Positions 1 to 5,939 of a stretch of 7,233 nt of DNA are shown here, in pieces. A model generated the notes under the pieces. The model saw only the letters and a program-made list of their open reading frames with translations, did not search any database and was not told where the DNA came from. This stretch comes from CAZXVW01 sp964644025 (lineage in GTDB: Bacteria; Acidobacteriota; Terriglobia; Bryobacterales; Bryobacteraceae). The position numbers and the translations under genes are program-made. Each line of letters opens with the position of its first letter. Position 1 is the first letter of the stretch. Location of the stretch: positions 1-7,233 of the forward strand of contig CAZXVW010000202.1 in the NCBI GenBank assembly GCA_964644025.1, read 5' to 3'.

Positions 1-880
1 CATGGGCGAACTGAAGGACAAGGGCCTGTCGGGCCTGGTCAACGCGGCGCTGAAACCGGATCTCTCGCTCGACGTCGGCTACGTATGGGTCAGGGGAACG
101 CACTTGCCACGCTCCCGGGATTACAACCCGCCCGATCCCCACAACTCCTTCCTCCGGCCGCACCCGGAGATTTCCGAGGCGATGGCTTTCGAAGACAGCG
201 CCAGTTCCACCTACCACGGGCTTCGCGTGAACCTACGGGGCCGGCTGAACAGCCGGGCGACGATCAACGCCTCCTACACGTTCTCCAAGGCCATCGATGA
301 CGCCGAAGAGATCTTCCCTCACACCCGGAACCAGAACATGTTCGACTTCCGTGCCGACCGGGGCCTGGCTCTTTATGATCAGCGTCACCGGTTCGTGCTA
401 TCGCTCCTGTACGACAGCGGGACCCTGGCGGGCGGGCCCTCTATTGCAAACCGGATCTTCGGCAACTGGGTGATCGCACCCATCATCGAAGTTGGCAGTG
501 GACGGCCGGTAAACGTCCTGCTTGGCTTCGACAACAACCGCGACGGTTACCCAAGCAGCGACCGCCCTGACGTTGTGCCTCCCGGCACGCCCGGCTCGGT
601 GACTACCCCATACGGCACGTTCCTGGCTCCGCCGAGCGGTGTCTCCGGCAACCTTGGGCGTAACGTCTTCGTAGGGCCGGGCTTCGCTTCATTCAACCTG
701 CGGCTACAAAAGAATGTCCAGCTCGGAGACCGGCTGAGTGCGGAGTTCCTGCTCGAGGGCTTCAATCTTTTCAACCGGATCAACGTCCGCAGCGTCAACC
801 CAAACTTCAAGCACGCCGGTGACCCACTTTCCGCCTTCGACCCTCGCCAGATCCAACTCGGCTTGCGGCTGCGCTTTTGA
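1..880 (+). CDS. TonB-dependent receptor (Oar-like), C-terminal part; 5' end outside window
   Basis: This is the C-terminal beta-barrel part of an outer-membrane TonB-dependent receptor of the large Acidobacteriota type, usually annotated as carboxypeptidase-regulatory-like or Oar-like. About 292 residues are visible; complete family members are usually around 1000 residues, so the ATG at position 2 is probably an internal Met. Numbering from that Met, seen motifs are YTFSKAIDD (92-100), DQRHRFVLS (126-134), a GSGRPVNV turn (166-173) followed by the Asp/Asn-rich DNNRDGYPSSDRP (177-189), and the late strand with EGFNLFNR (252-259). The chain ends LGLRLRF; a terminal Phe after alternating hydrophobic residues is the usual outer-membrane barrel end. 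The substrate cannot be told: plug and N-terminal domains are missing. The next gene encodes a Tat-exported hydrolase with its own promoter, so a shared pathway is possible but not shown. Confidence 0.85.
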   Translation, partial: MGELKDKGLSGLVNAALKPDLSLDVGYVWVRGTHLPRSRDYNPPDPHNSFLRPHPEISEAMAFEDSASSTYHGLRVNLRGRLNSRATINASYTFSKAIDDAEEIFPHTRNQNMFDFRADRGLALYDQRHRFVLSLLYDSGTLAGGPSIANRIFGNWVIAPIIEVGSGRPVNVLLGFDNNRDGYPSSDRPDVVPPGTPGSVTTPYGTFLAPPSGVSGNLGRNVFVGPGFASFNLRLQKNVQLGDRLSAEFLLEGFNLFNRINVRSVNPNFKHAGDPLSAFDPRQIQLGLRLRF

Positions 881-934
881 CCGTACACAGTCGCCTGCCA
901 GCCGTGTTCGGCGAACCTCCCAGCGAACCGCCCG

Positions 935-963
935 GTGACACCTGCTTCGGGAAAGAGTATTAT
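935..963 (+). promoter_or_regulatory. Sigma-70-type promoter for the sulfatase-fold gene
   Basis: A -35 box GTGACA (935-940, 5 of 6 to consensus) and a -10 box TATTAT (958-963, 5 of 6) are separated by exactly 17 bp. Transcription would start near 970, leaving a leader of about 35 nt that contains the ribosome binding site. It lies in the 124-bp gap after the receptor gene, so the hydrolase is probably transcribed separately from the receptor. Confidence 0.6.
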
Positions 964-982
964 GGACCGGGGGGCAAAATCG

Positions 983-996
983 GGAGGAACACGAGG
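983..996 (+). promoter_or_regulatory. Ribosome binding site of the sulfatase-fold gene
   Basis: There are two purine-rich blocks before the ATG at 1005: GGAGG at 983-987 (17 nt away, too far) and GAGG at 993-996 (8 nt away, well placed). The second supports the ATG at 1005, which also gives a complete Tat signal peptide. Confidence 0.5.
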
Positions 997-1004
997 TACA
1001 GAGT

Positions 1005-2534
1005 ATGTCGAACGAAAACACGAAACATAATCTTAGCCGGCGGGACTTACTGGCAGCCACCTCCGCCATCACTGCCGCCGTGCTTCCTGCCGGGTGCGGC
1101 AAAAGCGAACCCGGTCCGGCGGTCAAGAAACCCACTGCACTCACCCGCCAGGAGCGTCTGAAGACGCCTCTTCCAAAGCCGAACGGGCTCAACATGGTGG
1201 TCATCATCGCCGACACTTCGCGCGCCGACCATATTGGTGCCCTCAGATCCCAATACCCTCACACGACCTATCCGTATGCGGCGAGGACCAAGACCCCGAA
1301 CCTCGACCACCTCGCCTCTGAGGGTGTCGTGTTCGAGAACGTCTATGCGGATGGTCTGCCTACGATTCCCTGCCGCCGCGTCCTGCATGCGGGAAGGTCG
1401 CTCCTAAAGGAAAAGAAGCGCTGGTGGCGCCCCATGGATCCCGAGGACGTCAGCTTCGCCGAAATTCTTGGCAAAGCGGGCCTGCATACGGGCTTCATCG
1501 TGGATACTTACCACCACTTCAAGGCCGGGATGAACTTCCAGCAAGGCTTTGATTCGTTCCAGTGGATCCGCGGCCAGGAATCCGATCACTGGATCAATGG
1601 TTCAGCCGAGGATCTCGACCTTAGCAAGTACATGCCGGAGCATCTGGCCAACGAGCGCTACCGGAACCTGTTGGGCCAGTATCTTCGGAACACGTCCATG
1701 CGCAAGGGAGAGCAGGATTACTTCTGCGGGCAAAGCTGCACTGCGGCCATGAAATGGTTGGAACGGCAAAAGCCGTATAAGCCGTTCATGCTCTGGATCG
1801 ACATGTTCGATCCGCACGAGCCCTGGGACGCCCCGCCGCGGTTCAAGAAAATGTACCGGAAGAACTGGGATTACGAGCGATTCCTGTTCGGCTACGGCGT
1901 CCAGCACAAGGACATCAAGGAAAGCGACTACTCGGTGATCCGGGACCTGTACGCCGCCGAAGTCAGCTTCAGTGACTACTGGATCGGCCGGCTGATCGAG
2001 CGCATCGACAAGCTCGGAATGAAAGACGACACCATCGTTATCTTCTCCACCGACCACGGCACTCACCTGGGCGAGCTGGGATGCGTACAGAAGACCGCCG
2101 GGCTGCTGAATTCCTGCGTCGCTCACATCCCCCTGATCATCCGTCACCCGGACCGCAAGTACGCCGGCAAGCGGGTTAAGGGTCTCATGAGTCATCTGGA
2201 TTACCTGCCGACTTTCCTGTCGTTGCTCGGCATTCCCGACTTCCCCGGTCTGGAAGGGAAGAACTTCTGGACCATGGCGGACGGTGGCCCAGACATTCGC
2301 GAGCGGACCTTCACCGGCTTCGGAAACTTCGCCGCGGTGCGAGACAAGAAATGGCATTACTTCCAGAACTTCCGTGGCAAGGATCCCGGGAAGGGGCCGG
2401 CGCTTTATGATCTGGAGGCCGATCCCGGCGAACGGACGAATGTGGTCGACCAGCACCCTGATGTGGTCGCCGAGCGCAGGGAATTGATCGCCGAGCGCTT
2501 CGACGCCACCCTGCCTCCGCTCCAGACGAGTTGA
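1005..2534 (+). CDS. Tat-exported sulfatase-family (PF00884) hydrolase with Thr at the nucleophile position
   Basis: This 509-residue protein of the alkaline phosphatase/sulfatase superfamily is probably periplasmic. The N-terminus has a twin-arginine motif SRRDLL (11-16), a hydrophobic stretch (17-29) and Cys31 in LPAGC, so it may be a Tat lipoprotein, although Pro at -3 is a poor lipobox. The core starts at NMVVIIADTSRADH (63-76), with a metal-ligand Asp70. DPHEPW (269-274), STDHG (348-352; D350, H351 metal ligands) and Lys363 fit the fold, and the length is normal for it. The active-site block is T120-I-P-C-R-R-V-L-H-A-G-R131. It aligns residue for residue with the sulfatase C/S-x-P-x-R-(x5)-G-R block, putting Thr120 where formylglycine is made. 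Formylglycine needs Cys or Ser, so this enzyme probably uses a Thr alkoxide, as nucleotide pyrophosphatases, EptA and LtaS do. That favours a phosphate ester or diester substrate over a sulfate ester. Fold is near certain; substrate unknown. Confidence 0.9.
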   Translation: MSNENTKHNLSRRDLLAATSAITAAVLPAGCGKSEPGPAVKKPTALTRQERLKTPLPKPNGLNMVVIIADTSRADHIGALRSQYPHTTYPYAARTKTPNLDHLASEGVVFENVYADGLPTIPCRRVLHAGRSLLKEKKRWWRPMDPEDVSFAEILGKAGLHTGFIVDTYHHFKAGMNFQQGFDSFQWIRGQESDHWINGSAEDLDLSKYMPEHLANERYRNLLGQYLRNTSMRKGEQDYFCGQSCTAAMKWLERQKPYKPFMLWIDMFDPHEPWDAPPRFKKMYRKNWDYERFLFGYGVQHKDIKESDYSVIRDLYAAEVSFSDYWIGRLIERIDKLGMKDDTIVIFSTDHGTHLGELGCVQKTAGLLNSCVAHIPLIIRHPDRKYAGKRVKGLMSHLDYLPTFLSLLGIPDFPGLEGKNFWTMADGGPDIRERTFTGFGNFAAVRDKKWHYFQNFRGKDPGKGPALYDLEADPGERTNVVDQHPDVVAERRELIAERFDATLPPLQTS

Positions 2535-2606
2535 GGCGGCGGCGCGCCCTCGCGCGGTGACCCTGTCGCGCACCTGTGATCCAAATCTCCCGGCCCGGCC
2601 AAGCCA

Positions 2607-2668
2607 AAGCCGCGGGCCCGGACTCTGGTAGGCTGGAAATGAGAAACCTTTGACGGCGCCCGCGGCTT
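2607..2668 (+). repeat. Perfect 11-bp inverted repeat with 40-nt loop
   Basis: AAGCCGCGGGC (2607-2617) and GCCCGCGGCTT (2658-2668) are exact reverse complements around a 40-nt loop, in the 204-bp spacer between the hydrolase and the bactofilin. There is no T-run after it and the loop is long, so it is a poor match to an intrinsic terminator. It could be a transcript-end structure, an mRNA-stabilising hairpin or a chance GC-rich match. The rest of the spacer (2535-2738) shows no promoter I can support. Confidence 0.45.
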
Positions 2669-2723
2669 GAGTGGCTTCACCCCGGCCGGCGATGCCGCCC
2701 GGAGCGCACAGATATGAACCTGC

Positions 2724-2729
2724 AGGGGA
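2724..2729 (+). promoter_or_regulatory. Ribosome binding site of the bactofilin gene
   Basis: AGGGGA sits 9 nt before the ATG at 2739 and supports that start. The resulting short basic N-terminus (MWKKRKK) is common in bactofilins. Confidence 0.55.
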
Positions 2730-2738
2730 ATTGCAACC

Positions 2739-3302
2739 ATGTGGAAGAAACGTAAGAAAGAAACCCTGATTGAGAGAACACCAGAACCGGCCCGAACTCC
2801 GGCTCCACCTGCGGAAGGCCCGGCCACCGGGACGCCCCCGAGCGTTCCCCGGCCCAGAGTCTCCCGGCCCGAGGCAACGATCGGTAAGACTGTGTTCATC
2901 AAAGGCCAGATCCACAGCAAGGAAGACCTCTACCTGGATGGCCAGGTGGAAGGGTCGCTCGAGTTACCCGCCAACCGTCTGACGGTGGGTAGCAACGGAA
3001 AAGTCCGAGCCAGTATCAAGGCGCGCGAAGTGGAAATCCTCGGCACCGTGCAGGGCGATATCGCCGCCGGCGAGAGAATCATCATTCGCAAGGCGGCGAA
3101 CCTGGTGGGTGACCTGAAAAGCGCCACCATCTCCATCGAAGACGGGGCCTATTTCAAGGGAAGCATCGATATCGTCAAAACAGCGCCGCCCAAGGTGAGC
3201 GCGGCGGCCTCCTCCCCCGCGGCGCCGTCGCGCGGGTCCAGCACCGCCCCCGGGCAGGCGAGGAGCGCTCCGTCTCCGGGACCGGCCAAGCCGCAAAGTT
3301 GA
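2739..3302 (+). CDS. Bactofilin (polymer-forming cytoskeletal protein, PF04519)
   Basis: This is a 187-residue bactofilin. These proteins polymerise without nucleotide into right-handed beta-helical filaments and act as membrane-linked scaffolds for cell-wall and envelope enzymes. Residues about 47-147 are the domain: ATIGKTVFIKGQIHS, LYLDGQVEGSL, LTVGSNGKVRASIKAREVEILGTV, GDIAAGERIIIRK and LVGDLKSATISIEDGAYFKGSI give the short repeating strand-Gly-turn pattern of the beta-helix. The N-terminal tail starts with basic MWKKRKK, which could touch the membrane, and runs into a Pro-rich segment to about residue 45. The C-terminal tail (149-187) is Pro/Ala/Ser-rich and probably disordered. Length is typical. 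The downstream neighbour is convergent and 31 bp away, so this gene has its own transcript end. A role with the nearby glycosyltransferases is only a guess from position. Confidence 0.93.
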   Translation: MWKKRKKETLIERTPEPARTPAPPAEGPATGTPPSVPRPRVSRPEATIGKTVFIKGQIHSKEDLYLDGQVEGSLELPANRLTVGSNGKVRASIKAREVEILGTVQGDIAAGERIIIRKAANLVGDLKSATISIEDGAYFKGSIDIVKTAPPKVSAAASSPAAPSRGSSTAPGQARSAPSPGPAKPQS

Positions 3303-3333
3303 CGCCGGCTGACCCTGCTCGCGGCCGGCTCTG

Positions 3334-3927
3334 CTACTTGCCCGCTAAGCCGGTCTTCAGTTTCTTGACGATTCGCTCGGCGGTACGGTTCATGTCCTCC
3401 GGCGAGCTGCTCTTGGGCGGCTCGTAGATCGACCAGACAACCCGGCGCGACTCGCGGTTCACCAAAAATACGTTCCCTTTCCCCCGGGAAAAAGTGGAGA
3501 GTGGGACCACCCGCTTCTTTGGTTCCTCGGTTTTTTCGGCCTCCGCCTCCCCGCTTCCCTCCTCCTCGGTGACCGCCTTGGGCTCCTCCGGAGGCGGCGG
3601 GGGCGGGTACAACTCCTCCAGGGCGCGCTCGAGCTTCTTGCCGATCTGGTCGGTGAATATGGCGTCTGCCCGCTGGGGATCCGTCACCACCTGGAAGACT
3701 TCCTGGATCGTCAACTGGTTCGCCAGGTATTGCTCAAGGCCCCTTTCCATCGGCAGCAGGTAGACGGTTCGAATCCCGGCGAGGTCTCCCGGCCCGGCCG
3801 CCGCTACCGGCGCCAGCAGCATGGCGGCGAGCAGCATCAGGGTTACGCGGCGCGGAACGCTCCCGCCTCCCGCGGCGTCGTCTGGCAAGTTCATCATACT
3901 CATCATACATGCTCCCCGGGGACTCAT
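3334..3927 (-). CDS. Secreted protein of unknown function with Pro/Glu-rich linker
   Basis: I do not recognise this 197-residue protein. Residues 1-27 are a long polar N-region, followed by a hydrophobic core (about 28-44, VTLMLLAAMLLAPVAAA) that fits a Sec signal peptide cleaved near residue 44-46. No lipobox Cys follows. The mature part has two conserved-looking blocks: IRTVYLLPMERGLEQYL to about residue 105, with a helical segment and a QRADAIFTD strand, and a C-terminal GNVFLVNRESRRVVWSIYEPP block (151-171) ending in a basic helix. Between them lies a linker with six consecutive prolines (108-113) and a Glu-rich stretch (114-137). The short strand plus 'reports that a value is written out' pattern is vaguely like DUF4136 or CsgG/TolB-N-like lipoproteins, but I cannot claim membership. 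AAGGAG lies 8 nt before this ATG. The start overlaps an unusual repeat/hairpin region. It converges with the bactofilin gene, and its product is probably periplasmic or surface-exposed. Confidence 0.75.
   Translation of the reverse strand: MSPRGACMMSMMNLPDDAAGGGSVPRRVTLMLLAAMLLAPVAAAGPGDLAGIRTVYLLPMERGLEQYLANQLTIQEVFQVVTDPQRADAIFTDQIGKKLERALEELYPPPPPPEEPKAVTEEEGSGEAEAEKTEEPKKRVVPLSTFSRGKGNVFLVNRESRRVVWSIYEPPKSSSPEDMNRTAERIVKKLKTGLAGK
3891..3908. repeat. Tandem 9-bp direct repeat (two copies) at a gene start
   Basis: TCATCATAC occurs twice in direct succession (3891-3899 and 3900-3908) on the plus strand. On the coding minus strand this makes four in-frame ATG codons (residues 8, 9, 11 and 12: MMSMM). 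The 9-bp unit keeps the reading frame, so copy-number change would only lengthen or shorten the N-terminus by three residues. Confidence 0.7.
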
Positions 3928-3935
3928 TACCCGGG

Positions 3936-3941
3936 CTCCTT
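3936..3941 (-). promoter_or_regulatory. Ribosome binding site of the minus-strand secreted protein
   Basis: On the minus strand AAGGAG ends 8 nt before the ATG at 3927-3925, an almost perfect Shine-Dalgarno site. A second one, GGGGAG (3917-3912), lies 5 nt before the in-frame ATG at 3906-3904 (residue 8). The first has better sequence and spacing, so the longer protein was chosen. Confidence 0.55.
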
Positions 3942-4031
3942 ATTAAGCTTCCCCGTCTCCAACGCCCGCGCCTGCTATGTTGTCACCGGCCACGACGTCT
4001 TCGGCCCACCTTCCTTCTTCCAGATCAGACG

Positions 4032-4061
4032 TTCCGGCGTGCGGAAAAGTCGGACTACAAT
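4032..4061 (+). promoter_or_regulatory. Possible promoter for the first glycosyltransferase
   Basis: TACAAT (4056-4061) matches the -10 consensus at 5 of 6 positions. The best -35 partner is TTCCGG (4032-4037), 18 bp upstream, only a TT match. Transcription would begin near 4067-4069, right at the proposed TTG start. It lies in the gap between the minus-strand gene and the glycosyltransferases; the -35 is weak, so confidence is low. I found no convincing promoter for the minus-strand gene. Confidence 0.3.
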
Positions 4062-4067
4062 AGGATC

Positions 4068-4787
4068 TTGTACAAAGACCAGAAGATCACGGTCATCATC
4101 CCCTGCCTGAACGAGGAGCAAGGCATCGAGGAAGTGTTGCGGCGGATGCCGGATTTCGTCGATGAAGTCATCGTCGTCGACAACGCTTCCACCGATCGCA
4201 CCTCCGAGGTGGCCGCCTCTCTTGGCGCCCAGGTGATCCGCGAGGAGGTTCGCGGCTATGGCCGGAGCTACAAGAAAGGTTTCCGCCAGGCGGCCGGTGA
4301 CATCATCGTGACCCTGGACGGCGATCACTCCTACCCTCCCGACGCCATCTCGTATCTGCTCGAAGCGTTCCTCCACCTGCAGGCTGATTTCTTGAACGCT
4401 TCCCGATTCCCCGTCAGGGTTCCGGGCGCGATGAGCCTCAAGCACAAATTTGGGAACCTGGTGTTGTCGCTGGCCATGTCGGTCCTCTTTCTCCACTGGG
4501 TCCGCGACTCGCAATCGGGGATGTGGGTTTTCCGGCGGGCGATCCTGGACGACATGGAACTGCTGTCCGACGGAATGGCTTTCTCCGAGGAAATCAAGAT
4601 CGAAGCGATTCGCAATCGCCGCATTCGCTTTGAGGAGATCTCGATCCAGTATTCTTCCCGCCTCGGCGAAGTGAAGTTGAACCCGTGGCGCGACGGACTC
4701 TACAACCTCTACTTTCTGTTGAAGAAGCGCTTCCGCCGGCGCCGCCGTCCGAGCGTGCGCCAAGCGGCAACCACCTGCTGCGGTTGA
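4068..4787 (+). CDS. GT2 glycosyltransferase, DPM/DPG-synthase-like
   Basis: This family 2 glycosyltransferase resembles dolichyl/polyprenyl-phosphate sugar synthases (cd04179 type). These move a sugar from a nucleotide donor to a lipid phosphate at the inner face of the membrane. With a TTG start it has 239 residues. Seen motifs are ITVIIPCLNEE (7-17), VVDNASTDRT (36-45), the metal-binding DGDHSYPP (84-91), HWVRDSQSGMWVFRR (143-157) with the D-x-Q-S-G-M/F loop typical of this subgroup, and SEEIKIEA (173-180). It ends in an Arg-rich tail and has no C-terminal membrane helices, as in short DPM1-like forms. The start is uncertain. An ATG at 3909 is in frame, but it has no ribosome binding site and overlaps the opposing gene by 19 bp. 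It would also add 53 low-complexity Arg/Leu/Pro residues before the domain. No in-frame ATG or GTG lies near the domain, so TTG at 4068 is preferred. Confidence 0.85.
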   Translation: MYKDQKITVIIPCLNEEQGIEEVLRRMPDFVDEVIVVDNASTDRTSEVAASLGAQVIREEVRGYGRSYKKGFRQAAGDIIVTLDGDHSYPPDAISYLLEAFLHLQADFLNASRFPVRVPGAMSLKHKFGNLVLSLAMSVLFLHWVRDSQSGMWVFRRAILDDMELLSDGMAFSEEIKIEAIRNRRIRFEEISIQYSSRLGEVKLNPWRDGLYNLYFLLKKRFRRRRRPSVRQAATTCCG

Positions 4788-4843
4788 GCCTCGACGGACG
4801 AGAATTCAGTCCCCATCCAGGCCCCGTTCTCCCGCCCTGGTCG

Positions 4844-4901
4844 CTGGGCTGCCTGTCGCCGCCCTCGGAAAACGACGGGACCCAGGGGGACGTTATTTTT
4901 T
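4844..4901 (+). terminator. Probable intrinsic terminator after the first glycosyltransferase
   Basis: CTGGG (4844-4848) pairs with CCCAG (4881-4885). After a small 3/1 internal loop, CCTGTCG (4852-4858) pairs with CGACGGG (4873-4879) with one G-T wobble, closing a 14-nt loop. Seven nt later comes TTATTTTTT (4893-4901). The gap before the T-tract is longer than ideal. Confidence 0.4.
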
Positions 4902-4928
4902 GTGGAATCGCCAGCATCGTGCTAAAAT
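4900..4928 (+). promoter_or_regulatory. Extended -10 promoter for the second glycosyltransferase operon
   Basis: A TTGTGG -35 box (4900-4905) and TAAAAT -10 box (4923-4928, 5 of 6) are separated by 17 bp, with an extended -10 TGC just before it (4920-4922). Start of transcription is predicted near 4935. That lies beyond the alternative GTG start at 4932 and so favours the ATG at 4959, giving a leader of about 24 nt without an obvious ribosome binding site. Confidence 0.6.
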
Positions 4929-4958
4929 TAAGTGTTACCCGCCGGCGTTTCCCTCCCG

Positions 4959-5939
4959 ATGGCCGAGGTTACTGCAGTGATCCCAACCTGGAATCAGCGC
5001 GAGTTGCTGGTTCGGCTGCTGCGGGACCTTGGCCGGCAAACCCGTCCTCCCATGGAAGTGATCGTGGTGGACAACGGTTCTATGGACGATTCGGTGGCGG
5101 CCGCTAGCCGGCACGGTGCCAGGGTGATATCATTGGGCCGCAATGTCGGCTTCTGCTCCGCGGTCAATCGCGGGATCCGGGAAAGCCGCGGAGACTGGGT
5201 GGCCATCCTGAACAATGACGTCCGGCTGGAGCCCGGCTGGCTGGAGAGGCTCATGGACGCCGCCCAGGCCACCGGTGCCTGGTTTGCCGCCGGGAAGATC
5301 TACCGTGAGGGTTCCCCAGCCACGCTGGATGCCACCTTCGACGCGATCTCCCGCGCCGCCTGTGCCTGGCGCTGCGGCCAGGGACGCACCGACGGACCAG
5401 CCTGGAGCCAGGGCCGCGAGGTTTCCTTTATCCCCTTCACCGCCGCCTTGCTCCGCAAAGAGCTGTTCCACCGGGTCGGTTTGCTCGACGAGGAATTCGA
5501 ATCCTACCTCGAGGATGTGGATTTCGGCTTGCGGTGCGCCGTCTCCGGTCACACCGGCCGCTACGTTCCCCAGGCCGTCGCCCATCACCGCGGCAGCGCG
5601 ACGCTCGGCGCATGGCACCCGGATACGGTTCGGCGCATGGCGCGCAATCAGGTCCTCCTGGTGGCGAAACATTACCCGCCACACTGGTGGATCCGTTTCG
5701 GCTGGCCGGTGCTGATCGGACAATTGCTCTGGGGATTTGTCGCCGCCCGGCACGGCCGGGGATGGGCTTACCTGAGAGGCAAACTGGACGGTCTGCGGCG
5801 TTTTCGGCGCCTTCGCCGGCAGACAAGGCCCGCCGCGAACCTCGATCGTGTGCTCCGCCAAAGCGAGGACGCCATCCATCGCCTGCAGCAGGAAACCGGT
5901 TTCGACCGCTATTGGCGCGCTTATTTCCTATTGACATGA
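4959..5939 (+). CDS. GT2 glycosyltransferase (WcaE/rhamnosyltransferase-like)
   Basis: This 326-residue inverting family 2 glycosyltransferase adds a sugar from a nucleotide donor to a growing glycan, probably on the cytoplasmic face. Seen motifs are AEVTAVIPTWNQREL (2-16), VVDNGSMDDS (36-45), LGRNVGFCSAVNRGI (59-73), ILNNDVRL (83-90; N-N-D stands where the donor/metal-binding D-x-D lies), and the acceptor-side block LLDEEFESYLEDVDFGLR (175-192) with the ED pair that usually carries the catalytic base. HHRGSATLG (209-217) follows. After about residue 225 comes a mixed tail with a hydrophobic patch (248-262), probably a membrane contact. The start is the ATG; a GTG at 4932 would add nine residues but lies before the predicted transcription start. 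The stop overlaps the next start in ATGA, so the two are translationally coupled. The transferred sugar cannot be read from sequence. Confidence 0.9.
   Translation: MAEVTAVIPTWNQRELLVRLLRDLGRQTRPPMEVIVVDNGSMDDSVAAASRHGARVISLGRNVGFCSAVNRGIRESRGDWVAILNNDVRLEPGWLERLMDAAQATGAWFAAGKIYREGSPATLDATFDAISRAACAWRCGQGRTDGPAWSQGREVSFIPFTAALLRKELFHRVGLLDEEFESYLEDVDFGLRCAVSGHTGRYVPQAVAHHRGSATLGAWHPDTVRRMARNQVLLVAKHYPPHWWIRFGWPVLIGQLLWGFVAARHGRGWAYLRGKLDGLRRFRRLRRQTRPAANLDRVLRQSEDAIHRLQQETGFDRYWRAYFLLT

Noticed and set aside
1371..1373. Cys123 as the formylglycine residue of the sulfatase-fold enzyme
   Set aside because: It is followed by R-R-V-L rather than x-P-x-R; the aligned spacing to Gly-Arg puts Thr120, not Cys123, at the nucleophile position.
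2650..2678. TTGACG as a -35 box for the bactofilin gene
   Set aside because: No -10-like hexamer lies 16-18 bp downstream.
1602..2915. 437-codon open frame on the minus strand opposite the sulfatase-fold gene
   Set aside because: It is antisense to a gene with clear motifs, shows no domain or signal, and long antisense frames are common in GC-rich DNA.
3323..3355. 8-bp imperfect hairpin between the convergent bactofilin and secreted-protein genes
   Set aside because: GGCCGGCT pairs with AGCCGGTC with one wobble, but there is no T-run on either strand and the DNA is very GC-rich, so chance cannot be excluded.
3909..4067. Upstream ATG extension of the first glycosyltransferase
   Set aside because: No ribosome site, overlap with the opposing gene, and 53 low-complexity residues before the domain.
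3975..4763. 262-codon minus-strand frame opposite the first glycosyltransferase
   Set aside because: It is a shadow of a gene with a full GT2 motif set, with no recognisable product and no ribosome site.
5130..5879. 249-codon minus-strand frame opposite the second glycosyltransferase
   Set aside because: Antisense to a well-supported gene; composition looks like GC-rich shadow coding.
5534..5935. 134-codon upstream extension of the third glycosyltransferase
   Set aside because: It overlaps the previous gene in another frame, is Arg/Pro-rich without a domain, and the GT2 fold begins right at ATG 5936 in an ATGA overlap.
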